From Clostridiales bacterium (GTDB taxonomy: Bacteria > Bacillota > Sulfobacillia > Sulfobacillales > Sulfobacillaceae): a stretch of 35,288 bases of DNA. The notes below the pieces were generated by a model, which was not told the DNA's origin, did not search any database, and saw only the letters and a list, made by a program, of their open reading frames with translations. The DNA lies in assembly GCA_027365485.1 (NCBI GenBank), contig DAHXNH010000129.1, forward strand, positions 1-35,288, given 5' to 3'. The position numbers and the translations under genes were made by a program. Below are positions 16,879 to 24,757 of the stretch, piece after piece; position 1 is the stretch's first letter; every line of letters starts with the position of its first letter.

Positions 16879-18126
16879 ATGGCAGATCCATTGTACGCGG
16901 CGGTGTCTGGATTGAACGCCGATCAGACCTTTATGAGTGTGGTATCCCAGAATATCGCTAATGTGGATACCGTTGGATACAAATCGGGGGCGGTCAGTTT
17001 TGCAGAAGCTTTGCAGCAGACCACCCAAGGGGCGACAGCGCCCACAGCCACCATTGGAGGCACGAATCCCATCCAGGAGACCGCCGGAGGGGCGGTCAAT
17101 GTCAGCGCCATCCAAGTGAATATGGGCCAGGGAACATTGGAATCGACGGGGGTCAATACCGACTTGGCCATTCAAGGCAACGGGTTTTTCGTAGAGCAGA
17201 CACCCCAGGGCTTAGCGTATACCCGGGCCGGCAACTTTAGCTTGGATGCCAATGGCAATTTAGTGGATCCTAGTGGCAACTTGGTCATGGGGTGGACCGG
17301 AGGCAGCGCTCAGACCAAGGCGAGCCTAGTTCCTTTGACGATTCCACTCAATGGCTCCATCGCGCCGGCGGCGACATCGACCGGTACACTGACGGGAAAC
17401 CTCTCGGGTTCGGGTAAGACCTTGAGTCTGCCCTTGACCTTGTATAACTCTCTCGGGGCTCAGGAGTCGACCACGCTGAATTTTTCCTCGACGCCAACGG
17501 CCGGATCGACTCCGATCTATTTTAACAGCTCAGGAACCCCGGTGACAGCGGCGACGGGCACCGGCAGTACTTGGTATGTGTCGGCGACCGGAACCGATTC
17601 TGCAGGCGCCGTGGCCCCCTTAGCCGTCACCGCCAATGGCAGCACGATTACTTTGTCGGGATTTCCTGCGGCGTGGAATATGCCTGGCAATGTCAGCTTG
17701 AACTACACACAAATGACGCAATTTAACGCCCCTTCGACGCTTCAGGCCAGCGCCAATGGCAACGCATCGGGGACCCTGTCTAGTTATAATTTTAACAATG
17801 CGGGCCAGATCGTCGGCACGTATTCTAACGGCCAAACCCAGGTCTTGGGTCAGGTGGCGTTGGCGGGATTTAATAACCCAGCGGGCCTCACCAACGTCGG
17901 GAACAACTTGTGGCAGGCTTCCGCTAATTCGGGAACCAGTCAAGTCGGAGTGCCCAACACCGGTCAACTGGGGTCTGTGGCCTCGGGCCAATTAGAGGAG
18001 TCGAACGTGAACCTTGACGGGGAGTTCGTTAATCTCATTGTTGCGCAACAAGGCTATGAGGCTAACGCCAAGGTGGTCACGGTCGATCAAACCCTGACTC
18101 AGACGTTAACCAACGCGGTTCAGTAA
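16879..18126 (+). CDS. flgE: flagellar hook protein FlgE
   Basis: This 415-aa protein is the hook subunit. It begins PLYAAVSGLNADQTFMSVVSQNIANVDTVGYKS, the standard hook/rod N-terminal motif (quoted in overlapping halves). VNTDLAIQGNGFFVEQ and AYTRAGNFSLDANGNLVDPSGNLVMGW are diagnostic for FlgE/F/G. A variable Thr/Ser/Gly-rich middle follows. The C-terminus is EESNVNLDGEFVNLIVAQQGYEANAKVV. An in-frame GTG at 16870 is also possible, but GAAAGGA sits only about 3 nt from it and about 12 nt from the ATG chosen, so neither is ideal. This is the last plus-strand gene before the inverted fliQPO block. Confidence 0.93.
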   Translation: MADPLYAAVSGLNADQTFMSVVSQNIANVDTVGYKSGAVSFAEALQQTTQGATAPTATIGGTNPIQETAGGAVNVSAIQVNMGQGTLESTGVNTDLAIQGNGFFVEQTPQGLAYTRAGNFSLDANGNLVDPSGNLVMGWTGGSAQTKASLVPLTIPLNGSIAPAATSTGTLTGNLSGSGKTLSLPLTLYNSLGAQESTTLNFSSTPTAGSTPIYFNSSGTPVTAATGTGSTWYVSATGTDSAGAVAPLAVTANGSTITLSGFPAAWNMPGNVSLNYTQMTQFNAPSTLQASANGNASGTLSSYNFNNAGQIVGTYSNGQTQVLGQVALAGFNNPAGLTNVGNNLWQASANSGTSQVGVPNTGQLGSVASGQLEESNVNLDGEFVNLIVAQQGYEANAKVVTVDQTLTQTLTNAVQ

Positions 18127-18819
18127 AGGTTGGCCGACTCCCTTTTGTTGTTCTCAATCCAAGCTGAGCTTGGCGGGAGCGGAGATTACCAAGAGGCCGG
18201 CGAAATGTCCTGGTCGGTCACTTGGTGGAGGCTTTGGCCAAGGCTTCGATCGGAGATCCTGTCCAATTAGGTGACACTCGTAAGCTGGGTTATAGGATGA
18301 GGGCTCTTCCCCACCTTGTAACCCAGCTACAAGTGCGTTCCCGTGAATAAAAGACCGCACTCACACCCCGAAATGGGCGGTCATCAAGAACAAGCCATAG
18401 TTTACGGACGGCTGTTAAGCTCCGCTATCGCAGAAGGCACGAAACGTGAGCGAGGCCGAGGTGGTGGTCGCGCGTTCGTGGTTCGGGTGATCTGCAAGGG
18501 GGACAGGGCTCTTTAGAATAGTTGATCCGGAGCAATGAAAAGACCCGGGCATATCATTGCAGAACGTAGCCACGATCTCGCCGCGCAAAACCTCTTGATG
18601 GCGCGCATTTTATCGGGTGCGAGGCGGACTGACCGCCGTTTTGGGGACGCCCGCGGCCAAAAAAGGGTCTATAGTGCGCGCGGGTCATAGTTTTCTTTTT
18701 GGGGGGAACGCCATGGTGTTAGGAAACCGTTATGCAGCAATGTGTTGAGACGCCCCCAGATTTGGCGTCAAACCGTCAAATTTGACCCGCGCGCAGTATA
18801 AAAGCTTAAGCCGGCCTGG
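18127..18819. other. convergent intergenic region (flgE / fliQ)
   Basis: No gene is seen in these 693 bp. The sequence holds a palindrome CCAAGCT-G-AGCTTGG (18159-18173) just after flgE. It also holds a larger hairpin with 10-bp arms AGCTGGGTTA/TAACCCAGCT (18283-18292 and 18319-18328), extended by CACT/AGTG, and a 131-bp inverted-repeat element (listed separately). Neither hairpin has a proper T-run. A weak AGCC/GGCT stem followed by TTAAGCTTTT lies just past the fliQ stop on the minus strand. Genes converge here, so terminators are expected and insertions would be tolerated. Confidence 0.5.
18670..18800. mobile_element. MITE-like element with 18-bp imperfect terminal inverted repeats
   Basis: The left end reads TATAGTGCGCGCGGGTCA (18670-18687) and the right end reads TGACCCGCGCGCAGTATA (18783-18800). 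The ends are inverted copies with one mismatch in 18, including a perfect 13-bp core TGCGCGCGGGTCA. The 95-bp interior has no coding potential. The TATA at each edge could include a TA target duplication. Size, long termini and non-coding interior fit a miniature inverted-repeat element or the remains of a deleted insertion sequence; no transposase is present. A large bidirectional hairpin terminator is the alternative, though a 95-nt loop makes that unlikely. Confidence 0.5.
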
Positions 18820-19092
18820 CTATGGCAGATAGGTGAGATGCCAAAAGGTTGAGAGGTCTTGTTGCATGAATTGGGTTAGAATCCTGAGAAACCACGGCCC
18901 GGCCAAATAAATCATGAGGCCCAAGATGATGAGTTTAGGCAAGAATGATAAGGTCATTTCTTGAATTTGGGTGGTGGCTTGAAAAATCCCGACTAAGAGT
19001 CCCACGATGAGGACCGCGGCCAAGATAGGCAAGAGGACAATGCCTGCCGTGGTGAAGGCGGATTGACTGAGACTCAAAAAATGGTCGAGCAT
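18820..19092 (-). CDS. fliQ: flagellar export gate protein FliQ
   Basis: This 90-aa protein has two membrane hairpin helices, TTAGIVLLPILAAVLIVGLLVGIFQA and PKLIILGLMIYLAGPWFL (first quoted in overlapping halves). TQIQEMTLSFLPKL between them is the diagnostic FliQ motif. It forms part of the FliPQR export gate in the flagellar basal body. The ATG at 19092 has GGAGGA upstream, inside the fliP 3' end; the longer open frame to 19146 would overlap fliP and is not needed. It lies on the minus strand, apart from fliR, which is unusual. Confidence 0.93.
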   Translation of the reverse strand: MLDHFLSLSQSAFTTAGIVLLPILAAVLIVGLLVGIFQATTQIQEMTLSFLPKLIILGLMIYLAGPWFLRILTQFMQQDLSTFWHLTYLP

Positions 19093-19094
19093 GA

Positions 19095-19844
19095 TTATCC
19101 TCCTCCGTGAAACGACAGCACCAAAGACTGCACGACGAGTGTCCACCCGTTGGCCAAAACGAATAAAAGAATCTTTAAAGGTAACGAGATTAAGGTCGGC
19201 GGCAGCATCATCATACCCATGGACATTAAGATCGTAGCGACCACGAGGTCAATGAGAACAAATGGGATATAAATATAGACGCCAATTTCAAATGCCGTAC
19301 GCAACTCGGAAATAATGAAGGCGGGAATGAGCGTGGTCGTGGGGATTTGGGCGAGGCTATGGGGGTGAGGCAAGTGGGCCAAATTCAAAAATAAGGCGAT
19401 ATCTTGCGAGCGGGTTTGATTGTACATAAAGGTGCGCATCGGTGCCATTGCCGCACTGCCCGCCTGGAGCAGGGAGAGATGCCCGGCCAGATAGGGGGTC
19501 AACGCGTGGCGGTTGATGAGGGTCAGCGTGGGAGACATAACGAAGAGGGTAATGAAGAGTCCGAGTCCGATTAAGACTTGGTTGGGGGGGGTGTTCTGAA
19601 GGCCGAGCGCACTGCGAACAAAAGATAGGACCGTGATGATTCGGGTAAATGCGGTCATAGTCAGTAAAATCGCAGGAAGAAATGACAGCAATGTTAGGAG
19701 TGCCAAAATGGAGAGGGTATCGCTGGGCGAGGCTCCACTGGGTGAAATGTTGACCGAAGGCAGTGGAGCGGCCAGTACCACCCCGCCCCATAAGGGGAGC
19801 AGCCAAAGCGCTAACACTAGGGATTTGAACGAAAGACGTTTCAT
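19095..19844 (-). CDS. fliP: flagellar export gate protein FliP
   Basis: This 249-aa protein is the main subunit of the export gate. A cleavable signal peptide is seen (MKRLSFKSLVLALWLLPLW, ending VVLAAP). Family blocks follow in order: LLTMTAFTRIITVLSFVRSAL, TPPNQVLIGLGLFITLFVM, PAFIISELRTAFEIGVYIYIPF, and the C-terminal VATILMSMGMMMLPP with LPLKILLFVLANGWTLV (blocks are read from the frame, some shortened). Length is normal. It follows fliO by 5 bp and precedes fliQ by 2 bp on the minus strand. Confidence 0.96.
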   Translation of the reverse strand: MKRLSFKSLVLALWLLPLWGGVVLAAPLPSVNISPSGASPSDTLSILALLTLLSFLPAILLTMTAFTRIITVLSFVRSALGLQNTPPNQVLIGLGLFITLFVMSPTLTLINRHALTPYLAGHLSLLQAGSAAMAPMRTFMYNQTRSQDIALFLNLAHLPHPHSLAQIPTTTLIPAFIISELRTAFEIGVYIYIPFVLIDLVVATILMSMGMMMLPPTLISLPLKILLFVLANGWTLVVQSLVLSFHGGG

Positions 19845-19849
19845 GGGAA

Positions 19850-20239
19850 TTAGCCACCAGCCTTGGAGCGTTTTAAGTGTTGCCAGACCTCTTCAGCAAA
19901 TTGTCCTAAGCCCGGTATGCCCACTCGGCTGATAGCAGGTAGGTGGGTCATGCGATCTTTCAGCGCGTCGCCATCGACCTCGCATATCAGCTCGATGCCG
20001 CGATCGCTGATGGCCACACAAAGCGTCTTGTCCACGACCTGAATAATGGCAATCCCACGTTTGGGACCCAAGGTCAAGTAATCGAGTTGCTCGATAAATT
20101 GGGACGGACTCCTTTTGCCCAGCCCTGTCGACTTTAAGAGACGAGCTGCGACATAAGCCAAGGCGAGGACTAACAATAGAGCCCAAAGAAAATTGAATAA
20201 AACCCCCCCACTTAAGATGACGCATCCCCCCTTGGCCAC
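19850..20239 (-). CDS. fliO: FliO-like flagellar export accessory protein
   Basis: This protein of about 129 aa has one membrane span (FNFLWALLLVLALAYVAARLL) and a cytoplasmic domain with QLDYLTLGPKRGIAIIQVVDKTLCVAISDRGIELI, matching the FliO/FliZ pattern (quoted as one region, residues about 37-72). FliO helps assemble the FliP ring. It lies just upstream of fliP, the usual order. The start is uncertain. The only upstream canonical start in frame near the domain is GTG at 20239, which has no ribosome site and directly follows TATAAT. AAGGGGGG lies further in, followed in this frame by GTC/ATC. An out-of-frame ATG there would join the frame if a downstream G7 run were one base shorter. Confidence 0.75.
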   Translation of the reverse strand: MAKGGCVILSGGVLFNFLWALLLVLALAYVAARLLKSTGLGKRSPSQFIEQLDYLTLGPKRGIAIIQVVDKTLCVAISDRGIELICEVDGDALKDRMTHLPAISRVGIPGLGQFAEEVWQHLKRSKAGG

Positions 20240-20245
20240 ATTATA
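20240..20245 (-). promoter_or_regulatory. -10 element at the fliO start
   Basis: The minus strand reads CCGCTATAATG, with TATAAT about at these positions. A weak TTGTCG lies 19 bp upstream. The same 11-mer CCGCTATAATG occurs before the Uma2-like gene (around 146-156, minus). If used, transcription would start just inside the annotated GTG, supporting a downstream start for fliO. Confidence 0.35.
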
Positions 20246-20484
20246 GCGGCAAACGGCCGACGTTCGACAAACTATGAGGCTATTTGACTGCAAACGAATT
20301 TCTTGGGGTTGAAAAGAGGAACTTCAGGTTTGGCCTAGAAGTCAAAACGTGTAAAAGAAACAGGTTCAACCAAAGCAGTAATTTAAGCACCTAAAGCGCG
20401 TGGTGTCCTAGGGATAGACTTTTGGCCGTTTGCTCGGAATTTCGAGTTCGGGCGGGCACACACTGAGAGGGGGTGATATTCCAA

Positions 20485-20832
20485 ATGGAAGGCGAACCGA
20501 CGGGCTCAGGGTTACCAGAGAAAATCTGGGTCAATGGGGAGGAGGCGACGGCCGAACCTGGGAGATCACCCTCCCTGACGTTATCGGGAGAGCGGGGACT
20601 AGAGAAGTTTCGCGAGTTGCCGGTAACCTTTAAGGTCCAAATTGGACACACCAAAAGCACGTTGAAACAGTGGTTGGAGATTGGAATCGGCAGCCGGATT
20701 TCTTTGGAGGAGTCGTGGCGACATCCAGTGCATTTGTTTATTAATGATCGTCGCGTCGGAAGCGGCACCATCGTCTTGGTCGGTAATCGCTTTGGCGTGC
20801 GGGTCACCGAATGGGGCGGAGAACAAGAATGA
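20485..20832 (+). CDS. fliN: FliN-like C-ring protein, short paralogue (SpoA domain)
   Basis: This 115-aa protein ends in one SpoA (surface presentation of antigens) domain: LPVTFKVQIGHTKSTLKQWLEIGIGS, then PVHLFINDRRVGSGTIVLVGNRFGVRVTE (shown as two parts of residues about 49-110). These align with the FliN pattern of an LG(R/K)TKxTIxExLxLxxGSVI segment and VNGxLIAxGEVVVVxxxFGVRI. FliN multimers form the base of the C-ring and bind FliH. The N-terminal 45 residues are polar and lack a CheY-docking peptide. The ATG at 20485 has AGAGGGGGTGAT 8 nt upstream. It is divergent from fliO and heads the fliR-flhB-flhA run. A longer FliN is at 30021. Confidence 0.88.
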   Translation: MEGEPTGSGLPEKIWVNGEEATAEPGRSPSLTLSGERGLEKFRELPVTFKVQIGHTKSTLKQWLEIGIGSRISLEESWRHPVHLFINDRRVGSGTIVLVGNRFGVRVTEWGGEQE

Positions 20833-20856
20833 GGACCACCAAAGGTTGAACGACGT

Positions 20857-21630
20857 ATGACTCTAACCGTGCTATTGAATGATTGGGTGACGACGTTTGT
20901 TCTGGTTGCGGCGCGTCTGACTGGATTGGTGATTTCGGCTCCGGTGCTGGGCTCAGGCTATGTTCCCAAAATGTTGAAAGTGGCCATGGTGTTTTTATTT
21001 GCTATGGCTTTGGTGACCACGGTTCCCGCGGTGTCGGTCCAAGGATTGGCGCTCGGGCTGGGAGTGGTTTTCCAACTCTTGATTGGGTTGGCCATTGGCT
21101 TGGTGTTGGCGCTTTATCTCTCCATCTTCGGGATGGCGGGACAAATGATTACCTACGAAATGGGTGTCGGCTTAGCCGTGGCAGCCAATCCCGGTTTGTT
21201 GTCGGCAGGCTCCTTCCTTTCGGAATGGCAGACTCTTTTGGCCACGTTCATCTTTGTCGCGGGCGGCGGTTTGGAGTTAACCATGACAGCGCTTCACGCC
21301 AGCTTTGTGGCGTTGCCGTTGACGCACGAGGCGATTTCCGGCAACGCCATCATGTTCATCGTCGGATTGTTTCAGTCCGCATTGATGACGGCTCTTTTAA
21401 TTGCGGCTCCACTATTTCTTTGCAGTCTGGTGGTGGATATGGGCATTGGCGTGGTGTCGCGAGCCTTTCCACAATTGAACGCCTATTTTTTGTCGCTGCC
21501 GATCAACTTTGGCATCAGTATCGTGGTGATTTTAGGCATGTTGCCCTTGCTAATGACGGTGGTACCGAATATTTGGCACACTGCTTTTTACGATATCAGC
21601 CGATGGTTAGCCATTTTGGAGGGACATTGA
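20857..21630 (+). CDS. fliR: flagellar export gate protein FliR
   Basis: This 257-aa membrane protein has about six spans and completes the FliPQR gate. Diagnostic stretches are FVLVAARLTGLVISAPVLG near the N-terminus, LAIGLVLALYLSIFGMAGQMI, and LNAYFLSLPINFGISIVVIL near the C-terminus. Its stop overlaps the flhB start (TGATG), so fliR and flhB are coupled; in some Clostridia they are even fused. It follows the short fliN by 24 bp. Unlike fliP and fliQ, it stays on the plus strand. Confidence 0.95.
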   Translation: MTLTVLLNDWVTTFVLVAARLTGLVISAPVLGSGYVPKMLKVAMVFLFAMALVTTVPAVSVQGLALGLGVVFQLLIGLAIGLVLALYLSIFGMAGQMITYEMGVGLAVAANPGLLSAGSFLSEWQTLLATFIFVAGGGLELTMTALHASFVALPLTHEAISGNAIMFIVGLFQSALMTALLIAAPLFLCSLVVDMGIGVVSRAFPQLNAYFLSLPINFGISIVVILGMLPLLMTVVPNIWHTAFYDISRWLAILEGH

Positions 21631-22721
21631 TGACGGCGGTCTACGAACTTTCCGCATCGCCTGGCTGGAATCTCTCGGGCGGGGACCGGACCCAGGCACC
21701 GACGCCTAGGCGTCGGCAACGTGCCCGGGAAGAGGGCAAGTCCTGGAAGTCTCATGATTTTCAAGCCGCCGCTGCCTTGATCGTCGCCTTCTTGATGCTG
21801 AAGTGGTATATGCCGTGGTTGGGCGCGCACTTGGCCACATTGGAGATCTCGGTGTTTCAAAACATGCGAACGCTGGGCTTTACCCAAGGCTTGGGTGCCG
21901 TCATGGCTTTGGTGTTGCCGAGCCTGGCTGAAATGTTAGCGCCGATCGTGCTTGCGCTTGCGATGGTGGGTTTGCTGATAGGTATCGTTCAAGGTGGACT
22001 CAACTTTCGACTGCAAGGGTTAGTGCCCGATTTTAATCGATTGAATCCGATCACCGCGGTGACCCAAATGTTTTCGATGAACGGACTCTTTAACCTGTTG
22101 AAGGGGTTCTTGAAAATCGCCGTGGTGGGGGTTTCCGCCGGCTTGCTCATTCGTCAACAAGTGGCGGAGTATCCGGGGCTGATGAGCACCTCCCTGGGCG
22201 CGTCCCTCCAATTCGCCAAGACCGCGTTAACCGGAGTGCTGCTTCGAGCTGGACTGGCCTATCTTTTTGTCGGCATCATTGATCTCATCTGGCAGATGCG
22301 TTCGTTTCAACAAAGCCTGCGTATGTCCCACCGCGAGGTCAAGGACGAACACAAAGACGTGGAAGGCGATCCACGACTCAAAGGCCGCCGCCGAGAACTA
22401 CAGAGGCGCTACGCGCGGGTGGGGCTCAAAGCTGTGCGCTCATCCACGGTCGTGGTGACCAATCCCACGCACTTTGCCGTCGCCCTGCGCTGGGATGATA
22501 CGATGGCGGCGCCAGAATTAGTGGCCAAAGGGGAGGACGAATTTGCCCTTCGAATTCGCGCGATCGCGTACCAGTATGGCGTTCCCGTGGTCGAGAACCC
22601 TCCCGTGGCCCGGGCGCTTTACGTGCTTCCCGTAGGCCGAGCGATTTTGCCCGAGCATTACCAGGTCGTCGCCGAGATTATTGCTTTCATCTTACGGCGA
22701 CGGCAGGGGAGAGGGGGATAG
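21630..22721 (+). CDS. flhB: flagellar export switch protein FlhB
   Basis: This 363-aa protein controls the substrate switch of export from hook to filament. The N-terminus has the signature APTPRRRQRAREEGK. Four membrane spans follow (residues about 45-230). The cytoplasmic domain contains the autocleavage motif Asn278-Pro279-Thr280-His281 in VVVTNPTHFAVALRW. SHREVKDEHKDVEGDPRLKGRRRE is the usual linker (shortened reading). C-terminal VPVVENPPVARALY is also conserved. The ATG at 21630 overlaps the fliR stop; the long open frame to the left is only read-through in another frame of fliR. flhA starts 2 bp downstream. Confidence 0.96.
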   Translation: MTAVYELSASPGWNLSGGDRTQAPTPRRRQRAREEGKSWKSHDFQAAAALIVAFLMLKWYMPWLGAHLATLEISVFQNMRTLGFTQGLGAVMALVLPSLAEMLAPIVLALAMVGLLIGIVQGGLNFRLQGLVPDFNRLNPITAVTQMFSMNGLFNLLKGFLKIAVVGVSAGLLIRQQVAEYPGLMSTSLGASLQFAKTALTGVLLRAGLAYLFVGIIDLIWQMRSFQQSLRMSHREVKDEHKDVEGDPRLKGRRRELQRRYARVGLKAVRSSTVVVTNPTHFAVALRWDDTMAAPELVAKGEDEFALRIRAIAYQYGVPVVENPPVARALYVLPVGRAILPEHYQVVAEIIAFILRRRQGRGG

Positions 22722-22723
22722 GT

Positions 22724-24757
22724 ATGCGGCGCGAAGTGTTGAAAGAAGGATTCGTTCCGATGGCGGCGGTGATTGCCATTTTGATGTTGGTGATCCCCGT
22801 ACCTGCCTTCGTCCTCGATACCTTCTTGATTCTCAATATTGCGTTGGCAGTCACGGTCCTGGTCAGCACGATGTTCATTCGCGAAGTGTTGGATCTATCC
22901 TCCTTCCCCTCTTTGTTGCTCTTGACCACGCTCTTTCGTCTGGCCTTGGAAGTGACGGCGACCCGCTTGATTTTGCTCGACGGTTCGGCTGGCAATGTCA
23001 TCCAAACCTTTGGCCGGCTGGTGGTCGGGTCCAATGTGTTGGTCGGGGTGATTATCTTTATCATTCTGATCGTGATTCAATTTATGGTGATTACGCGGGG
23101 AGCAGAACGAGTCTCTGAGGTCGCTGCCCGCTTTACATTGGACGCGATGCCCGGAAAGCAAATGGCGATCGACGCGGAAATGAACGCCGGGATGATTAAA
23201 GAAGTCGAGGCTAAACGTCGTCGCCAAGACGTGGAACGTGAGGCCGACTTCTACGGAGCCATGGACGGAGCCTCCAAGTTTGTGCGCGGAGACGCGATGG
23301 CCGGTGTGGTCATCATTGTGGTGAATATCATCGGCGGGCTCGTGCTGGGGATTTTTAGCCGCCATCTTAGTTTCAGCACCGCGATTAGTACCTATACCAT
23401 CTTAACCGTGGGCGAAGGTCTCACCACTCAAATTCCTGCCTTGTTGTTATCGACGGCGGCGGGCATCATCGTGACTCGGTCGGGTGGCGGCGGGGGCAGC
23501 TTTGGAGGAGACTTGCTGAATCAATTGACCGCCCTGCCCCGGGTCCTTTATATCGTATCGATTGTACTGTTCATGTTGGCCCTCTTCGGACTGCCCCCCC
23601 TCATTCCCAGCATCTTAGGGTTGGGCGGACTGTATCTGGGATGGAGCCTGGAGCGAACCCAAAAAGCCCAAGCGCAGGCGACTCAAATGGCCGAGGCAGG
23701 CAAGGAGAGAGAGCGAGACAAAAGTCCAGAGTCGGCCATGAACTTAATTGGCGTCGATACCATTGAACTGGAACTGGGCGTCGGTCTCGTTCCCCTGGCG
23801 GGAGGTCGCGCCGGACAAGACTTGATCCAGCGCATTTCGGCGCTGCGTCGGCAGATTGCGTCGGAGCTGGGGCTGGTCCTACCCTCGGTACGCGTGCGCG
23901 ATAATTTAGAGTTGAACCTCAATCAATATCGCATTCGCATTCGGGGAGGCGAGGTGGCTCAAGGCGAACTCCGACCGGATAGGTTTTTGGCCATGGGCAG
24001 TGGGGAACTGATGGTCGAAGGCCAAGTCCCCACCAAGGATCCTGTTTTTGGATTGCCTGCCTATTGGATTGGAGAAGACGCCCGGGACCGTGCCGAACTG
24101 CAAGGCTGGACCGTCATCGATGCCGGGTCGGTCATGGTCACCCATCTTGCAGAATCGGTGCGCCGCCACGCTTGGGAAATTCTCGGACGTCAAGACTTAA
24201 AAGCTATGATCGATCATGTTAAGAAAAGCCATCCCACGATTGTGGAAGAACTCATTCCCGAGTTGTTGACGTTGGGCGAGGTGCAGAGGGTATTGGCCAA
24301 TCTTCTTCGCGAACGGGTTTCGATTAGGGATTTACCCACCATCTTGGAGGCGTTGGCCGATCGCGCGCGCTCGACCCACGATCCTGAACTCTTGACCGAG
24401 GCGGTGCGCCAAGCGATCGGTCGGACGATTGTGCGGCCCTATCTGAGCACCGGCGTGCTCCATGCCTTGGTGCTCTCTCCGGAAGTGGAGGCAGAAATGC
24501 GGGGGTCGATTGAGCGCTCAGAGACGGGAGCGTATTTGAACCTGGACCCCCAAAAGGCTCAGTCGATTTTGGGGAATTTGCGCGAGGCGATGAAGACGAC
24601 GCCGGCCGGGGCCCGTCCGGTTGTCATCGCCTCACCATGGATTCGCTTGTACTTTAAACGATTGACCGAACGCTTGATGCGAGACCTGGCCGTGGTGTCT
24701 TATGCGGAAATTAGTCCTGATATTGCGGTCAAGACCTTAGGAGTGATTCAGCTATGA
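22724..24757 (+). CDS. flhA: flagellar export protein FlhA
   Basis: This 677-aa protein is the largest export-gate component, uses the proton gradient and docks chaperone-substrate complexes. About seven or eight spans occupy the first 320 residues. The FHIPEP-family hallmark block includes SSFPSLLLLTTLFRLALEV, VQFMVITRGAERVSEVAARF-like text, and DAMPGKQMAIDAEMNAGMI. The C-terminal cytoplasmic domain (residues about 350-677) carries GVDTIELELGVGLVPLA and the typical YLNLDPQ segment. Length is normal. It overlaps flhF by 4 bp. Confidence 0.96.
   Translation: MRREVLKEGFVPMAAVIAILMLVIPVPAFVLDTFLILNIALAVTVLVSTMFIREVLDLSSFPSLLLLTTLFRLALEVTATRLILLDGSAGNVIQTFGRLVVGSNVLVGVIIFIILIVIQFMVITRGAERVSEVAARFTLDAMPGKQMAIDAEMNAGMIKEVEAKRRRQDVEREADFYGAMDGASKFVRGDAMAGVVIIVVNIIGGLVLGIFSRHLSFSTAISTYTILTVGEGLTTQIPALLLSTAAGIIVTRSGGGGGSFGGDLLNQLTALPRVLYIVSIVLFMLALFGLPPLIPSILGLGGLYLGWSLERTQKAQAQATQMAEAGKERERDKSPESAMNLIGVDTIELELGVGLVPLAGGRAGQDLIQRISALRRQIASELGLVLPSVRVRDNLELNLNQYRIRIRGGEVAQGELRPDRFLAMGSGELMVEGQVPTKDPVFGLPAYWIGEDARDRAELQGWTVIDAGSVMVTHLAESVRRHAWEILGRQDLKAMIDHVKKSHPTIVEELIPELLTLGEVQRVLANLLRERVSIRDLPTILEALADRARSTHDPELLTEAVRQAIGRTIVRPYLSTGVLHALVLSPEVEAEMRGSIERSETGAYLNLDPQKAQSILGNLREAMKTTPAGARPVVIASPWIRLYFKRLTERLMRDLAVVSYAEISPDIAVKTLGVIQL

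Noticed and set aside
20883..21629. Extended FlhB reading upstream to 20883
   Set aside because: This stretch is fliR read in another frame; the real flhB start is the ATG at 21630 overlapping the fliR stop.
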